From contig NW_025934747.1 in assembly GCF_000764305.2 (NCBI RefSeq), forward strand, positions 1 to 64,000: a stretch of 64,000 nucleotides of DNA. The letters are read 5' to 3'. This DNA comes from Hyalella azteca. Its lineage: Eukaryota; Arthropoda; Malacostraca; Amphipoda; Hyalellidae. The notes beneath the pieces were generated by a model. That model saw only the letters and a program-made list of their open reading frames with translations, did no database searches and was not told the DNA's origin. The position numbers and the translations under genes are program-made. Below are positions 1 to 11,069 of the stretch, piece by piece (positions within the stretch are counted from its first letter, which is position 1; each line of letters starts with the position of its first letter).

Positions 1-69
1 GCATGACCGTACTGAACCGTCGCGCTGTGGCCTTAATATTGCAGCGCATGACCGTACTGAACCGTCGCA
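1..69. repeat. Direct repeat at the window edge
   Basis: A segment of about 23 bp beginning GCATGACCGTACTGAACCG occurs at 1 and again at 47, giving a period of about 46 bp. It is probably the end of a tandem array that continues beyond the window. No coding content is visible. Confidence 0.7.
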
Positions 70-1080
70 CCCGTAGGAGCAGTAGCCGTAACATTGCAGC
101 CTATGTTATACGAACTTGAGACTCGAGTGCTCGAGTGACTTGACGTAAATGAATTTAAATTATACATTAAAATGTTTAGTAAATTTGTATTAGATATAAA
201 AAATTAAAAGTGCAAAACTAGTTATAATGAGTCAGTCAGCATGAATCCTAATATTGTCGTGTCAATTGGATCTTGGCAGTATTTTTGCAGGACGATTCCT
301 GCTACAATTTTAGCACACCAACCCTCGTTTACACGCTGTAATAATCCAGCACAAGCAGTGACAATGAAGGCTAACAATAAAAACACAGTTTTTGATGTTG
401 CTGACGAAATGTATCCAAAATTTATCGTAGCAAAATGCTTGATTCTACGTCGGCATAAATCTCAATCAAGTTATCTTTAAAATTTGGTCACTTTATCAGT
501 TCACCTGGACTGGTGTCATCACATATCTACATCGATGTATTGATTTTTCTATGTTTCTAGTTCAACAATTTATTGAGGCCGATATAACCGTATAAATTTT
601 GAGATTGTTCTTCATCTGGGGCACCGACTTCGCTTTAAAGCTTAAGACTCGACGAGATGCTCTTCACTACAAAATGTGACATAATACTCTTTGGGGCGAC
701 GTTGTAACGTCCTGCGTGTACGGGCTGGGTTAAACTTTCTGTGGTTGCGTATTGATAGCGGTTATGTGATTTTTTAGTGACGTTCGAGAAAAATTACGTA
801 CGAGGTAACTAAGTGACGTTCGAGAAAAATTTGACTAGCAAAGTTACCTGACGCTGCCTTTGATTAAGATGTCGTCTGGTAGAAAATTTCAGTCAAAGCT
901 GCCTTTCGGCTACCAAAATATAGAGCGAATGAACGAGCCTAGCTTAGAATAGAATAGAAACGTCGGCATTGAAAAAATAGGTCCATGGCCTATTGCCGAT
1001 TCTTGAACTTTTCGTGACTTGATTCACAAGGGATCCGGCCTTTGGAACCCGATCTTTCCATAACTGATTGAGATAGATGC

Positions 1081-1222
1081 TGGACTTATTGCCTGGTCCG
1101 TAATTTGCTAGGCATTTTAAGACTGAACATATGCTCCTGCATAGCTTCGTCTGGACTTATTGCCTGGTCCGTAATTTGCTAGGCATTTTAAGACTGAACA
1201 TATGCTACTGCATAACTTCGTC
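1081..1222. repeat. 71-bp tandem duplication
   Basis: The segment starting TGGACTTATTGCCTGG occurs at 1081 and again at 1152 with very few differences (for example GCTCCTGCATAGC against GCTACTGCATAAC). It lies next to the non-LTR fragment on the minus strand and looks like a recent local duplication of the 3' part of that element. Confidence 0.85.
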
Positions 1223-1323
1223 AAGTCTGTTTTGAAGGCGTTCATACTCTGAGCGTCAACGATGCTATCAGGGAGGCTGTTCCACATGTCGGTGACTCGA
1301 AGCGAGAAGAAATGTTGTCGCAT
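1117..1323 (-). mobile_element. Non-LTR retrotransposon remnant (C-terminal end of the pol ORF)
   Basis: The minus strand reads FFSLRVTDMWNSLPDSIVD followed by AQSMNAFKTDLTKL. This matches the well-known 'RxxFFSxRVxxxWNSLPxxVVxAxSxNxFKxxLD' ending of CR1/RTE-like reverse-transcriptase polyproteins. Only this terminal block of about 65 residues is present. No RT catalytic motif was found nearby, so it is a 5'-truncated dead copy. Family assignment beyond non-LTR is uncertain. Confidence 0.75.
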
Positions 1324-1894
1324 GGATGTGTTCCAACGCAGTTTTTTTTAGTTTATAACCGTGGCTCCTGGTGTTGGTTCTTGTTTCAAATTCTAGTAAT
1401 CCTTCTGGGACCTTGTATAAGCCATGAGACAAAGTAGACCCTGCGAGTCAAGACGAACATCATCATAACTCTTGGCAAAAGGAATAAAAAACTATGACAA
1501 ATTTTGAAGTGGGATCTAATATATCACATTTTTGGAATATGAAAAAACTTGAAGCCGAATATAATGAACGAATTAATTTCAAGTTTTAAGATAGTAATTT
1601 TCATGGCAAAAAACTAAAGATCTGTGATTTATTTAGTATATAGAAAGCAAAAATATTGAACAAATAATGCAGAAATATTTAAAAATATTGATACACTTTG
1701 AATCCTTTCAAATTGATCGCCTACTAAATTGTATGAACGACACTGTTTTTAATATCCCGAACATCTGGGAGACTTGATTTAAATGAAAAGCATGAAACTA
1801 ATAATTAAAACAGTTATCCATATGGAAACATTCTCAGGTTGAAAGAAGACGAAGAAAATTGTTTGAAGTGAGGAGGGACTCAGTCCGTGACCGC

Positions 1895-1998
1895 CATGAC
1901 TCTACAGTCCCTCCCGTGCAAGGCCACGCCGGCCACGCGGTAGGTCGTCATCGTGGCCAACAGCTCCACCGTCAGCGCCGCGTCGGTTCATTCCCAGA
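1895..1998 (-). CDS. Possible orphan exon, unidentified
   Basis: A GC-rich island in AT-rich surroundings is open on the minus strand, with mostly G or C in third positions, as in the recognised exons of this window. It reads approximately TALTVELLATMTTYRVAG and then VALHGRDCRVMAV. No domain is recognised and the splice sites are not convincing. It may belong to a gene continuing elsewhere or may be a chance open stretch. Confidence 0.25.
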
Positions 1999-2199
1999 GA
2001 ATTTTGCCAGACGCTGGATTCTTTATGAAGCCCAACCCCGTCACCCATTAAAGTCACCTCAGCTCATGGAACCTTCTTTGATGTCAAAGAAACGTCTGAA
2101 ACTTTGCTGGCGATGTCAAAAGCTATATTTCTATTTTAAAATCCATCAAATTTTATTTCATTCGTCACAGAAAAGGTTAAAAGAGACGAAAAATTAACG

Positions 2200-4500
2200 G
2201 AAATGCGCTTTCAGGTCATATCCACGTCCGAAATCAAATTAGGTACATTTTGATCAATTTACCCAAATGGCTTTGTTAAACGTTGTTAATGCGATTACTT
2301 TGTCAAATCTGAACTTGTTAAACGACAGGATCACGCAAGCCCTTCGTTAATAGCAAAAGGACGAAAAACTACCAGTGGGCCAAACATTGAATAGAAAAAT
2401 TAGTAACAAGATATGGCAATGGTATACCACGATTTATCTAGTCCTAGCATAGAGCGGCGTAGCAAATAGTGCATGTGTCGAATTAGTTTTTTTATGAAAT
2501 AGCTCATAGACTCACGATAAAGTCTTAGAATTTTTCGCACAAATAATCCAGTTTTCTTTGATCTTGAACCTGTAGGTTAAGTGTATGGTGACGGTAACGA
2601 GTCGCACTATCGCCACTATGTCCAGTCGTACACGTGCGCTTCCGTAACGTCCTACACCCACGTTTCTTCGAATGGCGTCGAACTTACCGCTGCACTCTGT
2701 GATTATCTCCCAATTTGGGCACACTATTGGCACCCTGCCTGTTCTCTTAATCTTGAAACTAAGGCTTTTCAATTTATATGTGGTTATTGCCAGAAGGAAT
2801 TGAGTTTCGCCTCTCAGAGTATTGTAACATTACGCCGAATACGGAGAGTAACGGTATAGGTCACTTGAGTAATAGTGTAATAGAGTTATATATCTCGCAC
2901 GGCTCTCTTTCCCGTTACATCACAGCAGCTTAGAGCGCTGGGTACAGGCAGAATTCAGGCCTCCATAGTTAGTTGACGAGCTGTTACCTCGAGGAAGCTG
3001 CAAGCTGACTGGGCAATGCTACTTCGCGACCACCCTGCACTGCTTTCCAGTTTCCAGAGCAGTCACCTCACGCTGTCTTGTGCATTTTTCTCTTTAGAAT
3101 CAATATTGCTCCCACGCCTAGTAGCATATAGTGACTTCCCATTTTGGGTTGAGATTGGAATGAGATTTGAATTGTGATTCCATTTTCATTGACAGACGTC
3201 GTGAGTATTATGACATATCGTTAAACTTCCGGTTACGAACGCCTCCGGCTTGGTTGAGAAAGACGAACGACTGAATCATCTCTTTCCGTCAAAATTCTGG
3301 TTCGCGAGTACTCTCTACACATTTACTTCTGCAACTTCGAGGGCAGTCATGAAGAGTGATTATACACGAGGCGACCAGTCGACATGACTAATATTTGTGA
3401 TGATTAACGACTTCGAAGGCGACTAGCTGTTGCATTGCACGCAAAACAGCTGAGGTTGGCCAGTTGACAGTTGAGTCAAGTTGAGTGTACCCAGTACTGC
3501 CTCGGCTTTTGTAGTGGGCTCAAGTGCGTCGCTCTCTTGCTAGTCTCTTAGTCGCCGTAGAAAACACAACTGTGAAGCTCTTGTTTGCTCGAACCATGTA
3601 CACGCCTTATTTGACCATCTCCCAACGTCGCACTGGAGCCGGTGGACTGTACCGAAAACCCTCTCCTCGTGTATAGCGTCTCAGCCTGCAAAACTGTAGT
3701 CGACTGGACTAATCGACGCGGTAGGACTAATTTCGGTCCCGCCTTAGTCTTACTTGGAACAACAATTATGCGCCCTAACTCTCGGTTACATATCTATCAG
3801 GTGGCCATGGAAACCGACGACCTGAGATCTGGTTGAATTACTAGTTCAATCATTTAGTAGCAGTAGATCGCATCTCATGATCGATCAACACAGATGCAGT
3901 TAACCTTGTCGAGTAACTCACTAAATCTGTCTTTCGTTTGTTGACACTCAGCCGCTCAGAGTTCTTGGGAAGCCTGGGCCATCTCTTCAAAATCATTGAC
4001 TGTTCGTCAAAATGGTACAATAGGTACAAAATACGATCAGCTTCGTGTTTCGGTGGGGTTCGTTACACTAGCGTGTCTATCAGCATGTTCAATGCTGCCT
4101 GGAGCCCCATTCTACTCGTTTACCCCGTAACTTGGTCACTTTATATGGCCTTGTACAACGCCCGAAATTTTAAAATTGCCCAAATTGACCAGGCGGCTAA
4201 AACGAGATTTGCATATGAACGATAGGTTCATCATTGCGTTAACAACCGGAAATCGCGTTCAAAATCGCAGCTATTGTCTGAACCGGTCACTCTTCCCATT
4301 AACTGCCGAAAGTTGCCTTGCCAGTAAAACTACAATGTGTTTTTGAGAGTGAAACCCGTAGAATATTGTATTTTCTATAATTTAGATGAAATTTCATACT
4401 TCAGTTTATCTTGTCTGCGCTTCTACTAGAAAGTATGAGAACGACTTCTAGAGCCTTGTGTCCGATCAGCGAACTGCAAATTTAACTTCAGGTACTCGAA
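2200..4500. other. Stretch without a supported gene
   Basis: Short open frames occur (for example 2581-2859 and 3938-4225), but none shows a recognisable domain, splice context or codon bias. I see no RNA gene or structured repeat here. Confidence 0.5.
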
Positions 4501-4521
4501 CGCTATATGTTTATTTATATG

Positions 4522-4789
4522 TACAGGGTGCGGCGCGGGAACTTACTTATTTGAATTGCGCGCCACGTGGCGGCCATTAGTCCTAGGAAGGTGGCGCCAT
4601 GCGCAATATGGTGCGCGGGCTATGAAGTTTTTCGTCCACTCAGTTCAGTTGCGACCATGCAGTGGTCGAGAGAGGAGCGCAAACTTTAAATGTAGCTCTT
4701 TGTAAAAAAGAAAGAATTAAAACGCTATCTTTAATACTTTTTACTTTGTGATTTTTTTAAAAGAGTAAGTTCCCACGCCGCACCCTGTA
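4522..4789. mobile_element. Non-autonomous mariner-like element (MITE), 268 bp
   Basis: The ends are near-perfect inverted repeats: the left arm begins TACAGGGTGCGGCGCGGGAA and the right arm ends GCCGCACCCTGTA. Both are bounded by TA, the target of Tc1/mariner elements. The inner right half (from about 4680) is almost identical to 9754-9862, which follows the C-terminal end of a mariner-type transposase. This copy therefore looks like an internally deleted derivative of that element. It has no coding capacity. Confidence 0.85.
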
Positions 4790-4859
4790 TGTTTATTATA
4801 ATTTTGTAAGTGACTCGTCATAGTTACACCAAGTCACATACATGTATTACTTTATAATT

Positions 4860-5045
4860 TGCCTTACTCTCCGGGTGGTTACGGGGGGACTTCCGTTTAC
4901 CACCCTCGACAACGGGTAGCTGAAGGAGCTGCGGCGCCCCCTCCACCTCCTGCACCTCCTCCACCTCCTGCCCACGTTGATCGTCCATAACCTCCACGTC
5001 CATAACGCGGATCTCCGGCACTAAATTTGAATTTCCGGCGGATAA
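4860..5045 (-). other. Gly/Glu-rich low-complexity tail downstream of the kinesin motor
   Basis: The plus strand has CCTCCACCTCCTGC-type triplet runs (about 4930-4990). These read as Gly-rich or Glu/Val-rich tracts on the minus strand, depending on frame. It directly follows the last motor block and could be the start of the kinesin neck or tail, but a stop (5046-5048) precedes it and the frame cannot be decided. Confidence 0.3.
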
Positions 5046-6997
5046 TCACAAGTTGACCTTCCTGCCCACTGCTCCGAACTCCAGGGTGCGCTTGGTCTCG
5101 TCCAGGGAGGACTGCCCTGGAGACACGCAGCAGATGAGGAGGGTGTGTCACCACTCTCCAAGCGAATCTGCAGGAATAAAATATGTAGTGAAGAACACTT
5201 GGCAGCATGCGCAACATTATATATAATATGGAAGCTCCAGGAAATCTTCTTGTACTTGAGTATAGGGAATAACCTATCAAAACGAATGATAATTAGCTAC
5301 AACGCAACAAGCATTCCATTGTTCAAAAAAGTCAAATCTGACCTTGCACTAGCCTCGTCAGCTTTGAATTTCTGAAGGGCACGTGTTGCTTGAGCTAGGC
5401 GCGTGCGTCGATGACGGTGCGTAGCGTCGACAGGCCCAAGTCAATGTCTATGCCTTCTTTGAGATGCGCTGTCCAGTCGTGCAGGCTTTCTTGGCATTCT
5501 CGCTCCCAGCCAAATCAACGAGCGTAAATTTGCCGCACACCTTTGGGGCACAATCTCTGTAAAAAACAGTCACTTAGCCTTCTACCACCGTATGTCACTC
5601 TCTAAGAACATAACTTTCAACTTAAATTATACGTAAACTAATGAGCGTAGCAACCTGAGGACGTTTGTACGCAACAGAGAACATTTTAAAGTTTTACGTG
5701 GCGGCAACCATCAGTACAAGTCATTTTAAGCTCACTAGATTGTATCCTATGTTGGGAAGTAGGCTTGTGACAACATTGCTCCGGTTACTCACGTCACGCG
5801 GTAGAGGGTTAAGCAAGCGAGTAATGTCATCTCTTTCGCGATGAGCCAGTCAACAAAGAAGAGTAAGAGAGGAAGGAAACTAACCCGTCTTGCCTCCTCC
5901 AGTGCTGTAGCTTTACGAAGAAGACCGCGTGTGTGCGACTGCTACGTGAGTTCACGGCGCACAACACAATAATTGTTTAAGCTAAAATTACAGCTTTATA
6001 AAGTTCATCAGTACTTCCTCAGAAAGGTCAAGATGCATACCAACAAAAAACGAAATGATTATTATTATTACGGACTTTCTCAAGAGCACCCATTATCTCT
6101 TCCACCGATGCCACGGACTCCTCGGTCACACCTTGTATAACCACGCCACCACCCACTGCTCCCCGCAATTCCAGGCTGCCACCCTTTTCCCCTCTAAAAT
6201 GGACCAACTAATGAAAATAGTACAATCAATGAACGACTTACTTCGACAAATGAGCATTTTACTTCAAATGCTTGCTCCCGCTCAGCCAGTACTTCGAACA
6301 TATCGGTTAATGCTCTGGGGAGAATGCCCGTCTCAGAGGCATTTTTGGGCAAGCCTCCCACACCCATGGTGTGGGTCTTGCCGGTGTTAGACGCGCCGTA
6401 TATGCTATGACTGCCACATTGTATCCTGGAGTCATTGAATTATCAGATTAGATAAAAACGTGGTACCAAAATGGTGACAAATTCTGAAGATTTATACAAA
6501 TTTTGAAAATAAATAATACGAGTAAGACAAAATGGCAATATTTAATCCTGGAGACGCACAGAACTAGGAAATTCAGATAACAATATTAGAACGGTGCTAT
6601 TCAAGCCATTAAAATTTTAATTATAAACTCGTGTGTGTATATGAAGGTATGCTTATTATATATTACCATTTAGGCTGGTTAACAGTAAAATTCTTGAGAT
6701 ATAAATGAGCAGCATAAAATGACAATTAAAAACCCTCCGTGTTTGAGAGGAATAATCAAAAATTTAAATTCGAACATTCAGGAGAGCTAATTGGACAAAA
6801 GTTGATTCCTTTACAAGTTCATTGGAAGCTTATGCTGTAGGTATCTATATGTCTACAATAACATAAATGGATTGAAAGCTAGCTTACCATTGTGGATCTC
6901 CCTGGCAATCTTCGACACGGCTGTCGAATAAACTTCCTCTTGAGTTGCCTCAGCATCAAATACCGTGAAATACGAAGTCGAATTTATAGGATTTTGT
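5046..6997 (-). pseudogene. Kinesin motor-domain gene, broken, introns retained
   Basis: Kinesin motor blocks appear in the correct order on the minus strand. 6888-6997 has FDAEATQEEVYSTAV. 6242-6425 has GYNVAVIAY, then P-loop ASNTGKTHTMG and GILPRALTDMFEVL. About 6076-6175 has GVTEESVASVEEIM. 5885-5941 has switch I SSRTHAVF. 5343-5556 has switch II LVDLAGSEN, then KEGIDIDLGLSTL and HVPFRNSKLTRLVQ. 5046-5167 has DSLG, then TLLICCVSP and SSLDETKRTLEFGA. GT-AG sites flank most blocks, and phases agree at three junctions. Defects: an extra TA before the P-loop, an extra 2 nt between GQR and LKEG, an in-frame TAG before LKQHVPF and a TGA before HTLLICC. Retained introns mean it is not a processed copy. 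Subfamily is undecided. Many sequencing errors are the alternative explanation, but the ADAR exons in the same window have none. Confidence 0.85.
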
Positions 6998-7301
6998 CTG
7001 CCACGCCTCCAGTACAGTGATCTGAAATGTGCCACATTTCACATTTGACAACATTTCATATTTTCCACAGTGGCCCACTTCCCACAGCACGAGCAGAATG
7101 CGAAAGTACAAAAAGCAGAATGCAAACGAAAAAGCTACAGTGCTTTAGTAATTTCATTATTTTTATTAATTTATAATATAGCACATTTTAATGTACATAG
7201 TATAAGAGCATCTAGTGAATTGTGGTAGGTAGGGAGAATGCAAGTCAAAATAACCGATAACGCACTTGAATAAATTAAAAATCAGAGAAAAAGTATACGA
7301 A

Positions 7302-8787
7302 TTAAGGGGGCGGTATACCCTCCAGAAAAACTTCCACATTTACTAACGGATCTTCCTGAAACTTCACACATATATGTAAAAACAAAAGATAAGAACATTT
7401 TGTTCGTATGATTTTTTCAGAATAATTAACAGAAAAGGTGAAATTCGTAGAAAACGGACAAAACATGGGGTACTGTAGAAATCTATCTCCTATGGATTTT
7501 TCAAGCTACAACATTGAGACGGGTCGCCTGCCGAAGACCACCACTGCCCTGGATGTAATGGACCATCATGATTCCTGCCTTTCGGAACGTAGCCTTCAAC
7601 ACTTCAAGCCGTCCGTAGCTAGGCCGTGGGTCGAACCAGCCCTCGGTCGAACGGCCACTTGTCGGAGGACGAGAAATTTTGGAACAGAACTATGCTATCT
7701 GAAACCTAACCTCAGATGCGGTGAACGTAAAATTACCTAATTTAACGATGCCCGGAAGTCAGATTCGATTCGCGGCCTGGTGGTGCACGGCAGGTTCTAT
7801 GCGAGGCCGGAGGAAGACAAAGCCGAGTGGTTCACGGCTGATTGGTGGATGTCCGGAGAGATACAAGGCGTTCGATTCAGGACATATTGGTGCACAAAAT
7901 TGGTGGTGCACGGCTGCGCTCCCCATTGAGACGCATATCATTCGATGCGTAAAGACCATACCGATCGAGTAACGAAGCCCGATTTTTTATTTTTGCCTTA
8001 GTTTTTTTACACGTATTTTTCCGTTTTCTTCTCATTTCTTTGAAATTTTCCCCCCTCCCCCCATTTTGAATCCAAACTATACACAAATCTAAAAAAGGGG
8101 CTTCGTTACTCGGTAGGTATTGTCTTTACGAATCGAATGGTATATGTCTCATCGCTATAGCTTCAAAACTCTAGGAGGGGATAGGTTTTCCGTGACAATA
8201 ACTGTGATGTTGAGGAGAGCGCGACAAAGTCCCGCGCGCACCATAATAGGCGCTCAATGTAGCATAGATACCAAACTAAACGTTTCTGGAGCTTGATTCC
8301 ACTCAAGGATGGTGGGAGCGACTACATGCGCACCTCCCCGTACAACGCCCGGAGGCACCTTGAGTTGCACCTCATAAAAACACTGTACATGTAGTGCTGG
8401 AAAGCGAATTAGCTCCTATGTAATTACTGAAAGAACTCCCCCCCGCCCTCCTTTCATGAAGTGTCGTGAACGCATAAATAAACATACAGAAATGGCAATG
8501 GTACCGTTGGATAGGGCAGAATTTCAGCTTTAAGATGAGAATAAACAGGCAACTGCAGCACAACTCAAGTAGACACTATATTTAAAGAGCTCAGCAGCTA
8601 ATTAGTTCCTATCTAATTACTTGACGAACTCCCCACCCGCCCCCCTTTCATGAAATGTCGTGAAAGCATAAATCAACGTACAGAGATGGCAGTGGTACCG
8701 TTGGGTAGGGCAGAATGTCAGCTTTAAGAGGAGACCAAAAACCGAAAAAGCCAAATCCGAAAATTTTAGGGTACACCGCCCCCTTAA
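7302..8787. mobile_element. 1.49-kb inverted-repeat element with TTAA ends
   Basis: The left end TTAAGGGGGCGGTATACCCT is matched at the right end in reverse complement by TTAAGGGGGCGGTGTACCCT (19 of 20). Both begin with TTAA, the target duplicated by piggyBac-type transposases. Inside I see no transposase. There are two diverged direct repeats (about 8406-8532 and 8598-8729) and short unrelated open frames. The simplest reading is a non-autonomous TTAA-type DNA element. The superfamily is inferred from the TTAA ends only. Confidence 0.65.
8406..8729. repeat. Diverged direct repeat, about 130 bp x 2, inside the TTAA element
   Basis: Both copies contain TTTCATGAA.TGTCGTGAA, a 'GGCA.TGGTACCGTTGG.TA' core and 'GGGCAGAAT.TCAGCTTTAAGA' at the same spacing, with scattered differences. 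It is an internal, older duplication of the element. Confidence 0.75.
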
Positions 8788-8901
8788 GCCATGGGCAAAA
8801 ATTACCTCAAGTTTGGAAATATGAGAGTTCAAAGTAATTTCTAATAAATAAGAAAATAAAAGAAAAAAATGATGAAGAAATAAGAAAACACGTGGGTTGC
8901 G

Positions 8902-8932
8902 CCTCACCCAACATGATCGATGTTGGGTGAGG
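8902..8932. repeat. Perfect 13-bp inverted repeat with 5-nt loop
   Basis: The arms CCTCACCCAACAT and ATGTTGGGTGAGG flank GATCG. It lies just upstream of a G-rich repeat tract (about 9050-9126) and of the adapter junction. Confidence 0.9.
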
Positions 8933-9049
8933 AGGGTCATCCAAACCCCAGCGTCTGGATGACCGAAGACACGGGCCGCGGACAAAACACCCGCACCCCA
9001 AGGTCCCCGATGACCACCCCACCTGCAGGGGACGGGAGGTCACGGGTTG

Positions 9050-9130
9050 GGGGATCGGGGGATGAGAGGAGGTGTGTGGGGGTTGGGTGATCGGGGAATG
9101 AGAGGAGGCGTGTGGGGGTTGGGTGAGAAG
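9050..9130. repeat. G-rich tandem repeat, about 36 bp x 2
   Basis: The pattern GATCGGGG.ATGAGAGGAGG followed by GTGTGGGGGTTGGGTGA is present twice. The array ends directly at the adapter junction, so its true length is unknown. Confidence 0.7.
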
Positions 9131-9168
9131 CTGTCACTTATACACATCTAGATGTGTATAAGAGACAG
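9131..9168. other. Nextera mate-pair junction adapter (assembly artefact)
   Basis: The 38 bases are the two Tn5 mosaic ends joined head to head: CTGTCACTTATACACATCT followed by AGATGTGTATAAGAGACAG. The known Nextera circularisation junction is the same with T instead of A at the sixth base. This is library adapter rather than genomic sequence, so the left and right flanks need not be adjacent in the genome. Confidence 0.97.
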
Positions 9169-9650
9169 TGATTAATCAGTGCTTCAACAGATCTTTAAAA
9201 AATATCCATTTGTTATATGCAATAGGCTTCCATATCAACACCATATGAAAACATCACGGAAATTACTATCTTTCAAATTTGTTTAGGTTGCTCTTAAAAA
9301 ATAATAATAAGCAATGACTGCTGTCAAATGAAATACATTGTGAATTTATTGCTTAAAAATATACCTTAAAAATATAATACAGCAAGCATAACCACTAAAA
9401 TTTTAGATTTACGCCAATTTTCGCTCATGCCGCCAGACAAAGAACTAACATTAGGGAGCCCCTCCCGAAACTAAACTTTGTTGCCCATGAAAAGTTCGAG
9501 GATAAAGTTTTTGCAGAAAAATTATGAGGTGCCATATTACTACGGCCAACTCGCCTCTAGGTACTCAAACCTCCGGTGAACTTCGGAGCAATGAAATACG
9601 AGATATTTCTTCTTTTTAGAGCGACCGAATAATAAGTANGCTTGAGAAGG

Positions 9651-9862
9651 TGGAGCGAAACTTCCGATCTCGTCTGACAAAATGTATTGAACAGCATGGA
9701 GGTCACCTACAAGATGTAATATTCAAGAATTAAACTTGTAAGTAAACCCAACGAAACTTTAAATGTAGCTCTTTGTAAAAAAGAAAGAATTAAAACGCTA
9801 TCTTTAATACTTTTTACTTTGTGATTTTTTTAAAAGAGTAAGTTCCCACGCCGCACCCTGTA
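9651..9862 (+). mobile_element. 3' end of a mariner/IS630-type transposon
   Basis: The plus strand at 9651-9734 reads VERNFRSRLTKCIEQHGGHL, then QDVIFKN and a stop. This is the typical C-terminus of IS630/mariner-superfamily transposases. From 9754 the sequence matches the right half of the MITE at 4522-4789 and ends in the same inverted-repeat end (GCCGCACCCTGTA) at 9862. Everything upstream in the transposase is missing or lost across the N at about 9639. It is a 5'-truncated, dead copy, probably of the parental family of that MITE. Confidence 0.75.
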
Positions 9863-10840
9863 CTATTAATGTCTGGTGATTGTGGTGAGTAAATGAGATG
9901 CTCAACTTCATTAGAATGTTCCTCATGCCATTTTTCAACAACTCAAGCTGTATGGCCCGGGGCAACATCATCTTGAGAGATGGTGTTCCCCTCCGGAAAC
10001 AGTGCTTGAATGAACCATTGTATGAACTTGGTCCTCCAAAATTTCCACATAGTCACGGCTGTTGATTCTTCCATGAAGAGAAATCATTGCTCCGCAGGAT
10101 TTCCAAGAAATAGCCCCCAGATCATCACAGATCCTCGCCATGTTTCATGGTTGGAAAGAGGCAGTCGGGATTAAATTACTCTTTCAACTGTCTCCAAACG
10201 GAAACTCGACCAAGGGTTGGAAATAAGGTAAACGATCAGAGAAAATCCCATTTTTCAACTGCTCGAGACCGCTTCTTTGGTTTTTAACACAACTCTAAAC
10301 GCTTTAAGGCATTTGTATTCTAAACCAGAGGTTTTCTAATTGCAACTCTTCCATAGAATCCAGATCTGTGCAGCTGGGGTTCTGTTGGTCCCTTGAGGTC
10401 TGAAGTAATTTCAACAGTCGTGGTCTTCCGCATGTCTCTCACAATTCCATTCAGGTACAGACGGTCTCTCTCAGACAACTTTGACTTTTGGCCAGACCTG
10501 TGCTAGGCTGAGGAAGGACGTTTTTTCTTCTCTTTCAAAAGCAGTCATTACTTTTGAGACAGTACCTCTAGGAACGTCAGGCATTCGGGCAGTTTCTGTC
10601 ACACTAGCACCTGCCATACGTGCACCAACGATTGGGCCTCTTAGAAAGTAAGGAGATTTGCCATTTACCGGTTATAAGTTAGGTTATATAAACAGAAATT
10701 TACTAAAAATATCTGTGCAGGGATAAAATATCAATTAGCAGCAACAATAAACAATAAATATGTCACTTTTTTATTGTAATAAACAATGAAGCACGATATC
10801 AAAATGTCAGGTATTCCCCTTATTGTGGTCAACCTCTGTA
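9863..10840 (-). mobile_element. Decayed Tc1-like transposon
   Basis: Minus-strand fragments in different frames give a Tc1-type transposase in order: helix-turn-helix RGPIVGARMAGASVTETARM (about 10650-10590), NPDCLFPTMKHG, GAISWKSCGAMISLHGRI, NSRDYVEILEDQVHTM, FPEGNTISQDDVAPGHTA and EVEHLIYSPQSPDIN. Multiple frameshifts and stops make it inactive. The 5' end carries a Tc1-like terminal repeat ending CAACCTCTGTA at 10840. The sequence stops after SPDIN exactly at the mariner end (9862/9863), so the last third, with the final catalytic Glu region, is missing, consistent with nested insertion. Confidence 0.85.
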
Positions 10841-10937
10841 TATTGAATACATGAATATTACAAATAACAAATTTGAATGCAACAAATATCAAAGACTATA
10901 TTGCGTTGAAGTTCCATAAGAGTGGAACTTCTCCCAC

Positions 10938-11030
10938 CTGGAGAGGCGGCGGTAGGGGGGCGCAGAGCCGATGTAGGCGTAGACGTTGGCAGCGACGTTG
11001 AGGTTTGCTGCCGCGCCTCCCGGGCATCAG
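10938..11030 (-). pseudogene. WDFY3/Blue cheese-like exon (segment after the ConA-like domain)
   Basis: The minus strand reads PGGAAANLNVAANVYAYIGS followed by APPYRRLS, then a donor (CAG/GTGGGA). WDFY3 proteins have a Pro-Gly-Gly ... VYAYIG segment directly after the concanavalin-like strand, so content and position both fit. Upstream on the same strand a shifted frame gives HHYMVVAVVHRPDA, which resembles the preceding 'KLHY' region, so a frameshift separates the two. It is part of the same broken gene as the features up to 14308. Confidence 0.65.
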
Positions 11031-11069
11031 GGCGATGTACTACAGCTACAACCATGTAGTGATGAGCAC

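Noticed and set aside
1859..2197. Plus-strand open frame of 112 codons
   Set aside because: Arg/His-rich composition typical of reading a GC-rich exon on the wrong strand. The minus strand is the better candidate.
1..9130. Bacterial contamination as the source of the GC-rich patches
   Set aside because: GC-rich patches are interrupted by GT-AG introns and encode animal kinesin motor blocks. No bacterial gene is seen.
8617..9137. Overlapping minus-strand open frames
   Set aside because: They cross from the TTAA element through the G-rich repeat to the adapter. There is no domain and the frames depend on repeats.
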